64,000 bases of DNA, from contig NZ_JAWXRD010000032.1 in the NCBI RefSeq assembly GCF_033843265.1, positions 1 to 64,000 on the forward strand, written 5' to 3'. Shown here in pieces: positions 18,006-26,868 of this stretch. Numbering within the stretch: position 1 is the stretch's first letter; each line of letters starts with the position of its first letter. A model generated the notes under the pieces. It was not told the origin of the DNA. It saw nothing but the letters and a program-made list of their open reading frames with translations, and did no database searches. The translations under genes were made by a program, and so were the position numbers. This DNA is from Scandinavium lactucae. Lineage in GTDB: Bacteria > Pseudomonadota > Gammaproteobacteria > Enterobacterales > Enterobacteriaceae.

Positions 18006-18051
18006 ATGGTCTGCTAAAGAGAGCCATAATTTGAGTAAAAAACCAGACCAT
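18006..18051. promoter_or_regulatory. Inverted repeat, likely MocR operator
   Basis: ATGGTCTG (18006-18013) and CAGACCAT (18044-18051) form a perfect inverted repeat 38 bp apart in the space between the divergent CMD and MocR genes. The right arm overlaps the ATG of the regulator gene, which suits autoregulation. Confidence 0.5.
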
Positions 18052-19402
18052 GAATGATGCCTTCAACGGCCCACGCTACCAGCGAATCTCGCGCCAGCTG
18101 AAAGTCGCTATTGAAAAAGGGGAGCTCACGCCAGGCAAACGCCTGCCCGCCAGCCGGGTATATGCCCAGTCATTAGGCGTCTCACGGGCGACCGTGGAAG
18201 CGGCCTATGGCGAGCTGGTGGCGCAGGGCTGGCTGGAACGACGCGGTCAGGCAGGCACCTTTGTCAGCGCAGGCGTGGTGCCAGGGCCTGCCGCAGCAGA
18301 ACCGGTTTGGTATGGCGGAGAGCAGCCCGAACCGCAGCCGTTTCAGATGGGCTTGCCCGCGCTGGACTTGTTTCCGCGAGCACAATGGGCGCGGGTGATG
18401 GGCCGACGGCTCCGTACCCAGACCCGCTTTGATCTGGCCTTAGGGGACGTGTGCGGCGACCTGTCATTGCGCGGTGCCATTGTTGAATATCTGCGATTTT
18501 CCAGAAGCATTGAATGCCAGCCTGAACAGGTGTTTATCACCACCGGTTATGCGGCCTCGATGACGCTTATCCTGCAAACCCTGGGGCAGCGCGGGGATAA
18601 AATCTGGCTGGAAGATCCCGGCTTTCCGTTGATCCGCCCGCTGATTGCGCAGCAGGGGATCGCGTTTTGCCCGGTGCCGGTGGATGAAGAGGGGATGCGT
18701 ATCGACGAGGGGCTGCGGCTGGCTCCCGAGGCGCGTTTTGCCCTGTTGACCCCGGCGCACCAAAGCCCGCTGGGAGTGGCGTTGTCAATGCCGCGCCGTC
18801 ATCAGCTACTGGAGTGGGCAGCGCATCGCGACGCGTGGATTATTGAAGATGATTACGACAGTGAATTTCGCTATCAGGGCAAACCGTTGCCGCCGATCAA
18901 AAGTCTCGACTCCCCACAGCGGGTGATCTACGCCGGAACGTTCAGCAAATCGCTGTTTCCTGCCGTGCGTACCGCCTGGCTGGTGGTGCCGCTCCCGCAG
19001 GTGGCTGCGTTTCGCCAGCAGGCTTCACGGGCGGCGTGTGGCGTGCCGCTGTTGTGGCAGCAGACTCTGGCGGACTTTATCCGTGAAGGCTATTTCTGGC
19101 GGCATCTGAAAAAAATGCGTCAGCACTATGCCCAACGGCGGCAATGGCTGGAGCAGGCGCTGGCGGAGCAGGGGTTCAGCGTGGTGCCGCAGGAAGGGGG
19201 TATTCAACTGGTAATGGCAGTCGACGGGGACGATCGTGACCTGGCCCGGCGCGGCCGCCAGGCGCGTCTTTCCGTGCAGGCGTTAAGCGACTGGCGGATT
19301 AATAGCTGGGGGGAATCGGGCCTGCTAATGAGTTTTACCAATATTTCCAGTTTTGCGATGGCACAACAGCAGGCGCGAATGCTTTGGCAGGCGATCAAAT
19401 AA
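18050..19402 (+). CDS. MocR-family (GntR/aminotransferase) transcriptional regulator
   Basis: This 450-residue chimeric regulator has a GntR winged helix at about residues 10-75 (PASRVYAQSLGVSRATVEAAYGEL). A fold-type I aminotransferase domain fills the rest. The PLP lysine is Lys300 in GTFSKSLFP, and the aspartate/tyrosine pair lies in IIEDDYDSEFRY. Such proteins bind PLP and often regulate B6, amino-acid or GABA genes; the one here most likely regulates the adjacent AhpD-like gene. The effector is unknown. Confidence 0.9.
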   Translation: MNDAFNGPRYQRISRQLKVAIEKGELTPGKRLPASRVYAQSLGVSRATVEAAYGELVAQGWLERRGQAGTFVSAGVVPGPAAAEPVWYGGEQPEPQPFQMGLPALDLFPRAQWARVMGRRLRTQTRFDLALGDVCGDLSLRGAIVEYLRFSRSIECQPEQVFITTGYAASMTLILQTLGQRGDKIWLEDPGFPLIRPLIAQQGIAFCPVPVDEEGMRIDEGLRLAPEARFALLTPAHQSPLGVALSMPRRHQLLEWAAHRDAWIIEDDYDSEFRYQGKPLPPIKSLDSPQRVIYAGTFSKSLFPAVRTAWLVVPLPQVAAFRQQASRAACGVPLLWQQTLADFIREGYFWRHLKKMRQHYAQRRQWLEQALAEQGFSVVPQEGGIQLVMAVDGDDRDLARRGRQARLSVQALSDWRINSWGESGLLMSFTNISSFAMAQQQARMLWQAIK

Positions 19403-19404
19403 AC

Positions 19405-19433
19405 GCCCCGGCAAACCAGAAGGCTACCGGGGC
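19405..19433 (+). terminator. Hairpin between MocR gene and ygaM
   Basis: GCCCCGG/CCGGGGC arms lie between the two convergent genes. T runs are weak on both sides. Confidence 0.5.
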
Positions 19434-19464
19434 TGTCACTATCATGCTCACTATCACGCTTTAA

Positions 19465-19791
19465 TTAGCGGCGCAGACTCAGTAAGGCACCGATAAAGAT
19501 CCCGACCGCTGCCGCGGCCCCCACGCTCTGCCAGGGTTTATCCCGCACAAACGTATCTGCACACCCAGCGGCATCACGTGCGGCCTGCTGAACGCGGGTG
19601 CGCCCTTGCATTCTGGCGCGGGTTTCGCGCAACAGCGATTTGGCTTTGCGCTGCGCCGCGTCCGCTTCGTCTTTGGCATCGCTGCCCCAGGATTTCAGAA
19701 CCTCTTCAAGCGAATCAGCCAACTGGCTGACATCGTTATGAATATCCTGTACGCCATCGTCTACATCTTTGCGATTGGGTTTGTTAAACAT
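19465..19791 (-). CDS. ygaM: Ribosome/membrane-associated YgaM (ElaB/YqjD family)
   Basis: This 108-residue protein has a charged helical N-terminal part (about residues 15-80) and one C-terminal membrane helix SVGAAAAVGIFIGALLSLRR. This is the DUF883 layout of ElaB, YqjD and YgaM, stationary-phase proteins that tether ribosomes to the inner membrane. It matches E. coli YgaM closely and keeps its place beside ygaC. Confidence 0.93.
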   Translation of the reverse strand: MFNKPNRKDVDDGVQDIHNDVSQLADSLEEVLKSWGSDAKDEADAAQRKAKSLLRETRARMQGRTRVQQAARDAAGCADTFVRDKPWQSVGAAAAVGIFIGALLSLRR

Positions 19792-19951
19792 GCCATCCTC
19801 CCTTGATTAACGGTGAGTCTAAGTTTAGGACAGATTTTATTCCTCGGAGGTGAATAACGTCTTATTTGCCCGTTTATGGATTTTTCTGAAAGCGATGCTA
19901 ATGCTGAATACTGTAAGGTGGCGTGGCTGTACAGGATAACGAGGAAAGAAT

Positions 19952-20296
19952 ATGTATTTACGACCTGATGAGGTGGCGCGCGTTCTTGAAAAAGTCGGAT
20001 TCACGATGGACGAAGTGACGCAGAAAATTTACGGCTATCGCCGTGGCGATAATTATGTCTATGTGAATCGTGAAGCAAGGATGGGCAGAACGGCGCTTAT
20101 CATTCATCCGGCCCTGAAAGAGCGCAGCTATTTGCTGGCGGACCCGGCGTCTGAGATTAAAACCTGCGACCATTACCAACAGTTTCCGCTTTATTTAGGC
20201 GGCGATGCGCGAGAGCATTATGGAATTCCGCACGGATTCAGCTCCCGCATCGCGCTTGAGCGTTTTTTAAATGGACTGTTTGGCGAAGGACAATAA
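19952..20296 (+). CDS. ygaC: DUF2002 protein YgaC
   Basis: This 114-residue cytosolic protein is nearly identical to E. coli YgaC from MYLRPDEVARVLEK to the RFLNGLFG end. E. coli ygaC is Fur-regulated and its function is unknown. A GAGGAAAG ribosome site precedes the ATG. It is convergent with alaE, with 38 bp between the stops. Confidence 0.93.
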   Translation: MYLRPDEVARVLEKVGFTMDEVTQKIYGYRRGDNYVYVNREARMGRTALIIHPALKERSYLLADPASEIKTCDHYQQFPLYLGGDAREHYGIPHGFSSRIALERFLNGLFGEGQ

Positions 20297-20334
20297 GCCA
20301 ACGGCTGGCACTGGGCCAGTCGTGGCATTTAGCG

Positions 20335-20772
20335 TCAGGCGTACTGGCTGACGCGAAACAGACGGCGGCAGTAATCGAGGAAATATCCGTATACCGCGCC
20401 CATCAGCATCGACACCACGATATTTGAACTCACCGCAGCAGCAATTTGATGCCAGTCTGCGCCCACCGACAGCAGAATAACCACGTATACCGGCGACTGG
20501 AAGGTCACATAGGCTAATACATCGGCCAGGTTTTTCATCCCTTTTGACGGGCTTAAACGACGTGCGAACTGCATCACCCAATCGCGATAAAAACCGTATG
20601 GCCATGCAATTAAGATGTTGACCGGGATAGCCACCAGACGCGAAGAAAGTGACTGCTCAAAGCTCATACCGGAGAGGAATATTTCAATCAACATGTTCAC
20701 GACGGAACAGTAGACCACCATGGCGAAAGTGTCTGCTGCCGCATGACGCAGGCGTGACTGCGCAGAGAACAT
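20335..20772 (-). CDS. alaE: L-alanine exporter AlaE
   Basis: This 145-residue inner-membrane exporter of L-alanine has four membrane segments and matches E. coli AlaE (YgaW) along most of its length. The C-terminal tail is a few residues shorter (it ends LFRVSQYA). In E. coli it is induced by alanine through Lrp. Confidence 0.95.
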   Translation of the reverse strand: MFSAQSRLRHAAADTFAMVVYCSVVNMLIEIFLSGMSFEQSLSSRLVAIPVNILIAWPYGFYRDWVMQFARRLSPSKGMKNLADVLAYVTFQSPVYVVILLSVGADWHQIAAAVSSNIVVSMLMGAVYGYFLDYCRRLFRVSQYA

Positions 20773-21328
20773 CGGTATGCTCCTTGAAAGAAGAGGGTGA
20801 TGATGAAAATCGTGCCGTTAACAGCGATTTTGTATTGGTGCTGCTTTATACAGTAGAGTATCCATCTGCATCAAAAGTGACAACTAGTGTAAAATTTTTA
20901 TTTCTTGCGATTTTGTTAATAAAATACTCTGCGCAGTCTCTGTTTGACGGTGTGGCGCTATTTTTGTTGCAGTCACATCATTTTCGTTTACATATCAATA
21001 AGATAATTTTCAAATTCCTTTTTGGTGTAATTTGTCGTGCAGGCAGGTGTTGTTGGTGTTTTGTGCTATTGATAGCGTTGTTTTTCTATGCGCATTTTAT
21101 GACTATATATGCGGTGTGAGGGCCAGGGTGGTCTATTCTATTCAGTGACATAACAAAATGGCCTACTGATATATACAAATGTCCCATAACTGTTATTACT
21201 ATAATTAGATTAAAAAATATTAAGATGAGACTATTGGATGGGCTTGAAGGTGGAAAATAATTATCGTATCTAATACAATAGTCGTTACAGTCTCATTTTT
21301 AGCCAGTCAAAAGGAATTTTAATAATAT
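20773..21328. other. AT-rich region between alaE and stpA
   Basis: This 556-bp stretch holds the divergent promoters of alaE and stpA but no gene I can support. From about 20880 on it is strongly AT-rich, as expected for DNA bound by H-NS/StpA. GACTATTG (21228-21235) and CAATAGTC (21279-21286) form an inverted repeat in the stpA leader. An 18-codon frame with a fair ribosome site starts near 20803, without further support. Confidence 0.5.
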
Positions 21329-21730
21329 ATGTCTAGTATGTTACATAAACTCAATAATATTCGCACCCTGCGCGCAATGTCGCGGGAATTCTCCATTGAC
21401 GTTCTTGAAGAGATGTTAGAAAAATTCAGGACCGTGACTGAAGAAAAGCGTGCTGAAGAAGCGGAAATGCGTGAGAGTCTGGCCGAGAAACAGCAACGGA
21501 TCAATACCTTGCTGGAGCTGATGAAAGCAGAAGGTATTTCTCCGGATGATTTACTGAATGACGCTGTGGTACCAAAAACTGGCCGCAATAAACGCCCGGC
21601 ACGTCCGGCGAAATATCGCTTCACCGATTTCAACGGTGAGCAAAAAACATGGACCGGTCAAGGCAGAATGCCAAAGCCGATCGCGCAGGCGGTTGCTAAT
21701 GGTAAATCGCTTGACGATTTCCTGATTTAA
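21329..21730 (+). CDS. stpA: H-NS paralogue StpA
   Basis: This 133-residue nucleoid protein and RNA chaperone can pair with H-NS to silence AT-rich genes. The N-terminal coiled-coil dimerisation region (about residues 1-80, LNNIRTLRAMSREFSIDVLEE) is followed by a linker and the DNA-binding domain with the core TWTGQGRMPKPI. The basic linker TGRNKRPARPAK separates it from H-NS proper. Position beside alaE confirms stpA rather than hns. Confidence 0.95.
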   Translation: MSSMLHKLNNIRTLRAMSREFSIDVLEEMLEKFRTVTEEKRAEEAEMRESLAEKQQRINTLLELMKAEGISPDDLLNDAVVPKTGRNKRPARPAKYRFTDFNGEQKTWTGQGRMPKPIAQAVANGKSLDDFLI

Positions 21731-21740
21731 ACGGTTCAAG

Positions 21741-21766
21741 CGGTGAGGTTGCACTCACCGTTTTAT
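21741..21766 (+). terminator. Terminator of stpA
   Basis: CGGTGAG/CTCACCG stem with a six-base loop, followed by TTTTATTT. Confidence 0.85.
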
Positions 21767-21920
21767 TTCGCCAGAGCCTTATTCCCCCACAGCTGATAAG
21801 GGAAAGCACTTTCTTAACCAAAGGTAAAAGAGGGTAAAAGCGATGGGTGGAAATGGCAGCTCGGGTGACAATGGCTACGCTTAGAGATATTTCTCTTTTA
21901 ACGAATTGCATGGAGTGTAT

Positions 21921-22079
21921 ATGGGTTTCTGGCGCATTGTTTTTACTATTCTGATCCCACCGTTGGGTGTGTTGCTCGGTAAAGGATTTGGCTGGGCGTT
22001 TATCCTCAATATCGTCCTGACGCTGCTGGGCTATATTCCGGGCCTGATCCACGCCTTCTGGGTTCAGACTCGCGACTAA
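21921..22079 (+). CDS. yqaE: Pmp3-family small membrane protein YqaE
   Basis: This 52-residue protein reads MGFWRIVFTILIPPLGVLLG and ends in HAFWVQTRD. It has two hydrophobic helices of the Pmp3/UPF0057 family and differs from E. coli YqaE at only a few positions. Members affect membrane potential and stress tolerance. TGGAGTG precedes the ATG. The E. coli neighbours ygaVP and kbp are absent here. Confidence 0.95.
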   Translation: MGFWRIVFTILIPPLGVLLGKGFGWAFILNIVLTLLGYIPGLIHAFWVQTRD

Positions 22080-22091
22080 GCGGTGATTTTT

Positions 22092-22117
22092 GCCCGGCGA
22101 GCTATCGCTTGCCGGGC
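22092..22117. other. Inverted repeat between convergent genes
   Basis: GCCCGGC/GCCGGGC arms lie between the ends of yqaE and the SDR gene; REP-like or a weak shared transcript end. Confidence 0.5.
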
Positions 22118-22131
22118 ATCTCATCAACTCA

Positions 22132-22740
22132 TTAATACCCGACTTTAAACACCTGACCGCTTTGCACCCCTTCCACGCTTCGACGATAGGCCAGCGCCAC
22201 GCGTGCGGCGGGAACGCTTTCAAACCCTGGGAAGAATGGGCCATAAGCCGCTTCCGATTCCGTCAGCAGCGTAGGACTGACCAGATTGATGCGTATTCCA
22301 CGCGGTAATTCGCAGGCGGCGGCCTTCACAAACCCGGCGAGAGCAGCATTAACCGTGGTGGCGTTGACGCCCTGAGCAATCGGCTCGTCGGCAACGATGC
22401 CGCTGGTTAAGGTGATGGACCCGCCATCATTGAGGATATGCTGGCCCTTGAGCGCCAGACGGACCTGCCCGAGCAACTTGTCCTGCAAGCCAATGGAAAA
22501 GTTGTCCGTCGTCATCTCATTGAGCGGGCCAAAGAACAAATTGCCGGTGGTGGCGATAATCGCATCTACCTTACCCGTGTGGGCAAACAGTGCCTCGACG
22601 CTGGCATCATCGGTGATATCAACCTGCATATCCCCCTGACGATGGCCGACCCGAATTAACGCATGCTCCCCGTTTTTTTCCAGTTCTGTCACTACTGCAC
22701 GGCCCACTGTGCCGCTGGCACCCACAATTACAATTTTCAT
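22132..22740 (-). CDS. Atypical short-chain dehydrogenase
   Basis: This 202-residue Rossmann-fold protein has the nucleotide-binding motif GASGTVG at residues 7-13 and the conserved segments IIATTGN and LPRGIRINLVSPTLL. It is shorter than a classical SDR (about 250 residues). The usual catalytic YxxxK is not visible where it should follow SGI; the stretch reads GVNATTVNAALAG. It may bind NAD(P)H and act as a sensor, or use other residues. A LysR regulator lies divergent 99 bp away and probably controls it. Confidence 0.8.
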   Translation of the reverse strand: MKIVIVGASGTVGRAVVTELEKNGEHALIRVGHRQGDMQVDITDDASVEALFAHTGKVDAIIATTGNLFFGPLNEMTTDNFSIGLQDKLLGQVRLALKGQHILNDGGSITLTSGIVADEPIAQGVNATTVNAALAGFVKAAACELPRGIRINLVSPTLLTESEAAYGPFFPGFESVPAARVALAYRRSVEGVQSGQVFKVGY

Positions 22741-22839
22741 AGCAGGATCCTCGTTTTGGTCTGAAAGCTATTCTTTACCTAATTATTTGTGCGATAAAGT
22801 GGCGCAGGGTTAGAACATTAATAACGGGTGGTTCGGAAT

Positions 22840-23727
22840 ATGGATAAGCTGCGCAGCATCGAAATCTTTGTCACGGTGGTCGAGTGCGGGAGCTTCACCG
22901 ATGCGGCCGCGCGGCTGGAGATTTCTGCGGTGATGGTGGGGAAGTACATCCATCAGCTTGAAGCAGAGCTTGGGGCGCGGCTGCTCGACAGAACCACGCG
23001 TCGCCAGAGCCTGACGGATGCTGGACGTGTGTATGTCGAAGAGTGCCGCCGGGTGCTGGAGCAGATGGCAGCGGCGGATTCGTCGATCGAACGCCTGCGG
23101 GCGGCACCGTCAGGAACGCTACGGATTAGCGCGCCTTCTACCCTCGGGGCGTGCGTGGTAGCTCCGGCGGTGGCGACATTTTTACAGCAATACCCGGAGG
23201 TGCGTGTCGAACTCGATCTCAGCAACCGGCTGGTCAGTCTGATCGAAGAAGGTTTTGACCTTGCGGTGCGTATCGGCGAACTACGCGATAGCGACCTGGT
23301 GGCAAAACCGCTGTGTCTGTACCGGATGGTGATATGCGCCGCGCCGGAATACCTCGCCCGCTACGGCACGCCGCAAACACCCACGGATTTAGCGGCTCAT
23401 CGCTGCCTGTCGCATATGGTGTGGAATGCCCGCAACGAATGGCGGCTGCCCGGGAGTGAGGCGCAAAGCCCCTGGCGGCGCGATCCGGTGCTGGCCTGTA
23501 ACGACGGATTAGGGTTGAAAATGGCGGCCCTGGCCGGGGCCGGACTGCTGCTCCAGCCGGAAATCTTACTGCGAGATGAACTCAGAGAGGGCCGTCTGGT
23601 ACGCGTGCTGGATGCATTTCTGCCCACCCCGCGGGCGGTGCATATTCTGTATCGACAAGATTTACGTCCGCTGCCCAAACTGACCAGTTTTATCGATCAC
23701 CTGCAACGTGAAGTGACAAAAATATAA
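22840..23727 (+). CDS. LysR-family transcriptional regulator
   Basis: This 295-residue protein has an N-terminal winged helix (LRSIEIFVTVVECGSFTDAA) and a periplasmic-binding-like effector domain (SGTLRISAPSTLG onward). ATG 22840 (MDKLRSIE) is the family's usual start; the GTG four codons upstream is unlikely. It is divergent from the SDR gene, so autorepression plus control of that gene is the default expectation. The effector is unknown. Confidence 0.9.
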   Translation: MDKLRSIEIFVTVVECGSFTDAAARLEISAVMVGKYIHQLEAELGARLLDRTTRRQSLTDAGRVYVEECRRVLEQMAAADSSIERLRAAPSGTLRISAPSTLGACVVAPAVATFLQQYPEVRVELDLSNRLVSLIEEGFDLAVRIGELRDSDLVAKPLCLYRMVICAAPEYLARYGTPQTPTDLAAHRCLSHMVWNARNEWRLPGSEAQSPWRRDPVLACNDGLGLKMAALAGAGLLLQPEILLRDELREGRLVRVLDAFLPTPRAVHILYRQDLRPLPKLTSFIDHLQREVTKI

Positions 23728-23872
23728 ATATTGGCGCTACCGATATCGCTAATGGCTATTTTAGTTTAGGACTCTGCCATTTTTAATTTAACGCAGTAAG
23801 ATCCCGCTATCCGACATATTATCGCGCCGGATAAACCTACTCTGGTTATTAACAGGATATATGGAGTTCGTC

Positions 23873-24193
23873 ATGACCAATAAATTTTCTCTGGCAACCG
23901 CCGGTGTTTTAATGGCAGCCGCGATGGCGACTGCCAGTGTGGGGGCCGTCACCAAAGAAGTGACACCGAAGAATATGAACTGCCAGCAGTTTATCGATCT
24001 CAACCCACAGGCACTGGTGCCTGTCACTTTCTGGATGCTGAATGAAGATCAGGATTTCAAAGGCGGGGACTATATTGATTTTCAGGAAACTGAAACCACG
24101 GCGGTACCGCTGACTGTCGATCTTTGCAAAAAACATCCACAAAGTGAGCTGTCTAAAATTAAAGACGAAATTAAAAAAGAGCTGAAGAAATAA
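23873..24193 (+). CDS. HdeB-like periplasmic acid-stress chaperone
   Basis: This 106-residue protein has a signal peptide (to about ASVGA) and an HdeA/HdeB domain. The family's two cysteines are in NMNCQQFIDLNPQ and VDLCKKHP, and the C-terminus is lysine-rich (EIKKELKK). HdeB-type proteins keep other periplasmic proteins from aggregating at low pH. GGAG lies seven bases before ATG 23873, favouring it over the ATG at 23861. Unlike E. coli, there is no hdeA or hdeD beside it. Confidence 0.87.
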   Translation: MTNKFSLATAGVLMAAAMATASVGAVTKEVTPKNMNCQQFIDLNPQALVPVTFWMLNEDQDFKGGDYIDFQETETTAVPLTVDLCKKHPQSELSKIKDEIKKELKK

Positions 24194-24200
24194 TATTCTT

Positions 24201-24239
24201 GCCAGTGAGGAAATATTCCCCCTTTATTTCTTCACTGGC
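24201..24239. terminator. Long hairpin between convergent genes
   Basis: GCCAGTGAGGAAATA pairs with TATTTCTTCACTGGC around an eight-to-nine-base loop (one G:U). It separates the hdeB-like gene from the convergent gene at 24264. T tracts are weak. Confidence 0.55.
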
Positions 24240-24263
24240 AAATCTGCATCCCAAGGTCAGGTG

Positions 24264-25130
24264 TTACACCAGCTTCATCAGCATGCTTAGCGGATTCAGG
24301 TCACTGAGAAACGCCCAGACTTTATGCAAATCAACCACCCCCGCCAGCCCTAATAAGGCCAGGGTAATCAACACTGTCGAGGCGGTGATAACCAGCATCA
24401 GGCGCACAAAATTGCGCTGCATCTTATCCTGCTGCTTAATGCGGTGCTCTTCTTTCTCAAAATCGACAATCGTCGCCACGGCTTTTGGCTGCACGTTATA
24501 ATGCACCTCGTTCTGTACCAGATCGCCGGTAATGGTCAGTGATTTCAGCAACAGTCGCACCTTACGGCGAAACTCCTCGTTGCGAATATGCTGGTACCAC
24601 AGCTTGCCATACAGCATCTCAATCACTTCCTCCAGCGTCAGCCCGGCATGAATACGGGATGGCCGTTGCTGAACATATTCGTTCACCAGTAAATTGAGCA
24701 GAGCGATACGGTCGCGACTTTTTAGCTCTTTGTTGGCAAAAAAAGCCGAAACGAACTTGCCTTTACCCCGGTTGAGCAACGTTTTCAGGTAAATCAGACG
24801 GGTGCGGTGGTTAAAGCTAAAGCTGAGGATCCCGGAGAAAGGAATCGGCCCGTAGCTGCGGTAATGGATGATTTCCGCCTGCATTGCATCCAGTTCCGCC
24901 ACGCTAATCCGCTGCTTGTCGAGATAGCATCCGGCGTCATAATCCCAACGGGCGAGGGTCACCGCTCTTTTGCGATAGCCGGTCAGCTGATAGCGGTTGC
25001 GATCAACATCCACCAGAAACACGGCGTAGTAGTTATAGGGATTGCCACTGCGTGCATCCTGAGAGACAAAAAGGGGGAGGTGCTTTTTCCAGCGCTTCTG
25101 ACGCAGGTCAGCCATTTTAGTGTCAAACAT
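24264..25130 (-). CDS. Tail-anchored protein of unknown function
   Basis: This 288-residue protein is not one I recognise. It begins MFDTKMADLRQKRWKKHL and is rich in basic and aromatic residues, with no signal peptide. One strong membrane helix sits near the C-terminus (about residues 240-264, FVRLMLVITASTVLITLALL). This layout suggests a cytosolic protein anchored in the inner membrane by its tail. The gene stands alone. A second ATG six codons in is also possible. Confidence 0.7.
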   Translation of the reverse strand: MFDTKMADLRQKRWKKHLPLFVSQDARSGNPYNYYAVFLVDVDRNRYQLTGYRKRAVTLARWDYDAGCYLDKQRISVAELDAMQAEIIHYRSYGPIPFSGILSFSFNHRTRLIYLKTLLNRGKGKFVSAFFANKELKSRDRIALLNLLVNEYVQQRPSRIHAGLTLEEVIEMLYGKLWYQHIRNEEFRRKVRLLLKSLTITGDLVQNEVHYNVQPKAVATIVDFEKEEHRIKQQDKMQRNFVRLMLVITASTVLITLALLGLAGVVDLHKVWAFLSDLNPLSMLMKLV

Positions 25131-25770
25131 AGCCGTTCCACCCGCGCTTGGGCGGAGAGTGAGAGAGGGGAATTGCGCGGATCTTAATCATTTCAGGATG
25201 ATGCGACAAGCGAGAAGTTATTTAATATTGTTTTATTACCCAGGCTCAAAAATCGACAAGATGTCCGATCTGCGACATTCAGCACAAAACACTGTTAGGT
25301 GGTGGGTGAGTCGATTCGTGTCGCTGCCTGTGTCAATTTATGTAAAATATTCCCCCGGAATAGGGGTGAAATCCAGTGTTGTAATTTTGTTCTTTAATTT
25401 GTTTTGATGTTAAAAAAAACAAGATGAAATGATAATCTCCTGCTGCTAACACTCTGGTATTAACAATTTTATGCGATCCCGATCGGGGTTTACCTATATA
25501 TCATCATGGGTTTTATCGGGTATTTTGATAATTACAAATATAATTGAATTTTCAGTGGCTAATTACTGTTCGATAATTGTTTGAAAGACAACCTTAAAAC
25601 CTCTTTGAAAATAAGTTTATGAGAATGGACTTATCGCCATAAATTTATTTTATACCCTCTTGGTTTATTGATGGAAATCAGTCTGAATGCAGATCGATTA
25701 TTTTTATATTATTGATTTTAATGTGTTTTATTGGGTGTTGTGTGTCGGTAAATAACAGCGGGAGGGGAAT
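25131..25770. other. Long AT-rich region upstream of tdcA
   Basis: About 640 bp with no supported gene. In E. coli a divergent tdcR lies here; I see no equivalent frame. The DNA is very AT-rich from about 25330, fitting the bent, IHF/H-NS-bound tdc control region known from E. coli. Confidence 0.5.
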
Positions 25771-25814
25771 TGTGAGTCACCGCACATACCCCGGGTAGCA
25801 ATATTGCCTAGAAT
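25771..25814 (+). promoter_or_regulatory. CRP site and -10 box of tdc promoter
   Basis: TGTGA-GTCACC-GCACA (25771-25786) differs from the CRP consensus TGTGA-N6-TCACA at one base. A -10 like TAGAAT lies at 25809-25814. The start of transcription would be near 25821, putting the CRP site at about -42.5, the class II position known for E. coli tdc. Confidence 0.75.
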
Positions 25815-25846
25815 TCACCGCGAAATGGAAATTAGGGACGGAGACG

Positions 25847-26785
25847 ATGGAAAATATCATTTTACCGAAAACGCAGCAGCTGGTGGTTTTTCAGGAAGTC
25901 ATCAGAAGTGGCTCTATCGGCTCTGCGGCAAAACAGCTTGGGTTAACCCAACCTGCGGTCAGTAAAATTATTAACGATATCGAATCCTACTTTGGCATCG
26001 AACTGATGGTGCGCAAAAATACCGGCGTCACGCTGACCAACGCCGGGCAGGTGCTGCTGTCTTATTCTGAGTCCATCACCCGCGAAATGAAGAACATGGT
26101 CAGTGAGATAAACAGCCTGAGCTGTAACCATGTGGTCGATGTTTCCTTCGGTTTTCCGTCGCTGATTGGTTTCACCTTTCTGTCCAGTATGATGAAGAAG
26201 TTCAAAGAGGTGTTCCCGAAAGCACAGGTATCAATGTACGAGGCTCAGCTTTCATCGTTCCTCCCGGCGCTGCGTGACGGACGTCTGGATTTCGCCATTG
26301 GCACGCTGAGCGATGAAATGCAGTTGCAGGACCTGCACGTCGAACCGCTGTTTGAGTCCGAGTTTGTGCTGGTGGCCAGCAAGTCCCGAACACCCACCGG
26401 CAAGACCACGCTGGAAGCGTTGCAAAACGAACAGTGGGTCCTGCCGCAAACCGATATGGGCTACTATAAAGAGCTGCTTTCCACCTTCGAAAAACACCAC
26501 ATCAGCACGGAAAACATCGTTAAAACTGACTCCGTGGTCACCATTTATAACCTGGTGCTGAATGCCAATTTCCTGACCGTTATCCCGTGTGACATGACCG
26601 CTCCCTTTGGTTCAAATCAGTTCATCACTCTGCCCGTGGAAGATGTGCTGCCGATTGCCCGCTATGCCGCCATCTGGTCGAAAAATTATCGGATTAAAAA
26701 ATCGGCCTCGGTATTAGTGGAACTGGCCAAACAATATTCTCTGCATAATTGTCGAAAGCGAAAAGAATTAATCAAATTAGCCTGA
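25847..26785 (+). CDS. tdcA: tdc operon activator TdcA
   Basis: This 312-residue LysR-type activator of the tdc operon has the same length as the E. coli protein. The winged helix is at about residues 8-65 (SGSIGSAAKQLGLTQPAVSKIINDIE), and the effector domain starts near VDVSFGFPSLIG. It lies first in the operon behind a CRP site, consistent with anaerobic, glucose-repressed expression. Confidence 0.97.
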   Translation: MENIILPKTQQLVVFQEVIRSGSIGSAAKQLGLTQPAVSKIINDIESYFGIELMVRKNTGVTLTNAGQVLLSYSESITREMKNMVSEINSLSCNHVVDVSFGFPSLIGFTFLSSMMKKFKEVFPKAQVSMYEAQLSSFLPALRDGRLDFAIGTLSDEMQLQDLHVEPLFESEFVLVASKSRTPTGKTTLEALQNEQWVLPQTDMGYYKELLSTFEKHHISTENIVKTDSVVTIYNLVLNANFLTVIPCDMTAPFGSNQFITLPVEDVLPIARYAAIWSKNYRIKKSASVLVELAKQYSLHNCRKRKELIKLA

Positions 26786-26868
26786 TTTAGTTTTTATAAA
26801 AATACGCCTGGCGTGCTGTCTGACAGACGCTTAACCCCTTTTATTGTTAATCCTGAAAAGAGGATGAT

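Noticed and set aside
20649..21119. 156-codon plus-strand frame upstream of stpA
   Set aside because: It starts inside alaE on the other strand, has no ribosome site and no recognisable domain; composition looks like translated AT-rich DNA.
25120..25407. Possible tdcR equivalent, 95 codons on the plus strand
   Set aside because: It is on the wrong strand for tdcR, overlaps another gene's start and shows no similarity I recognise.
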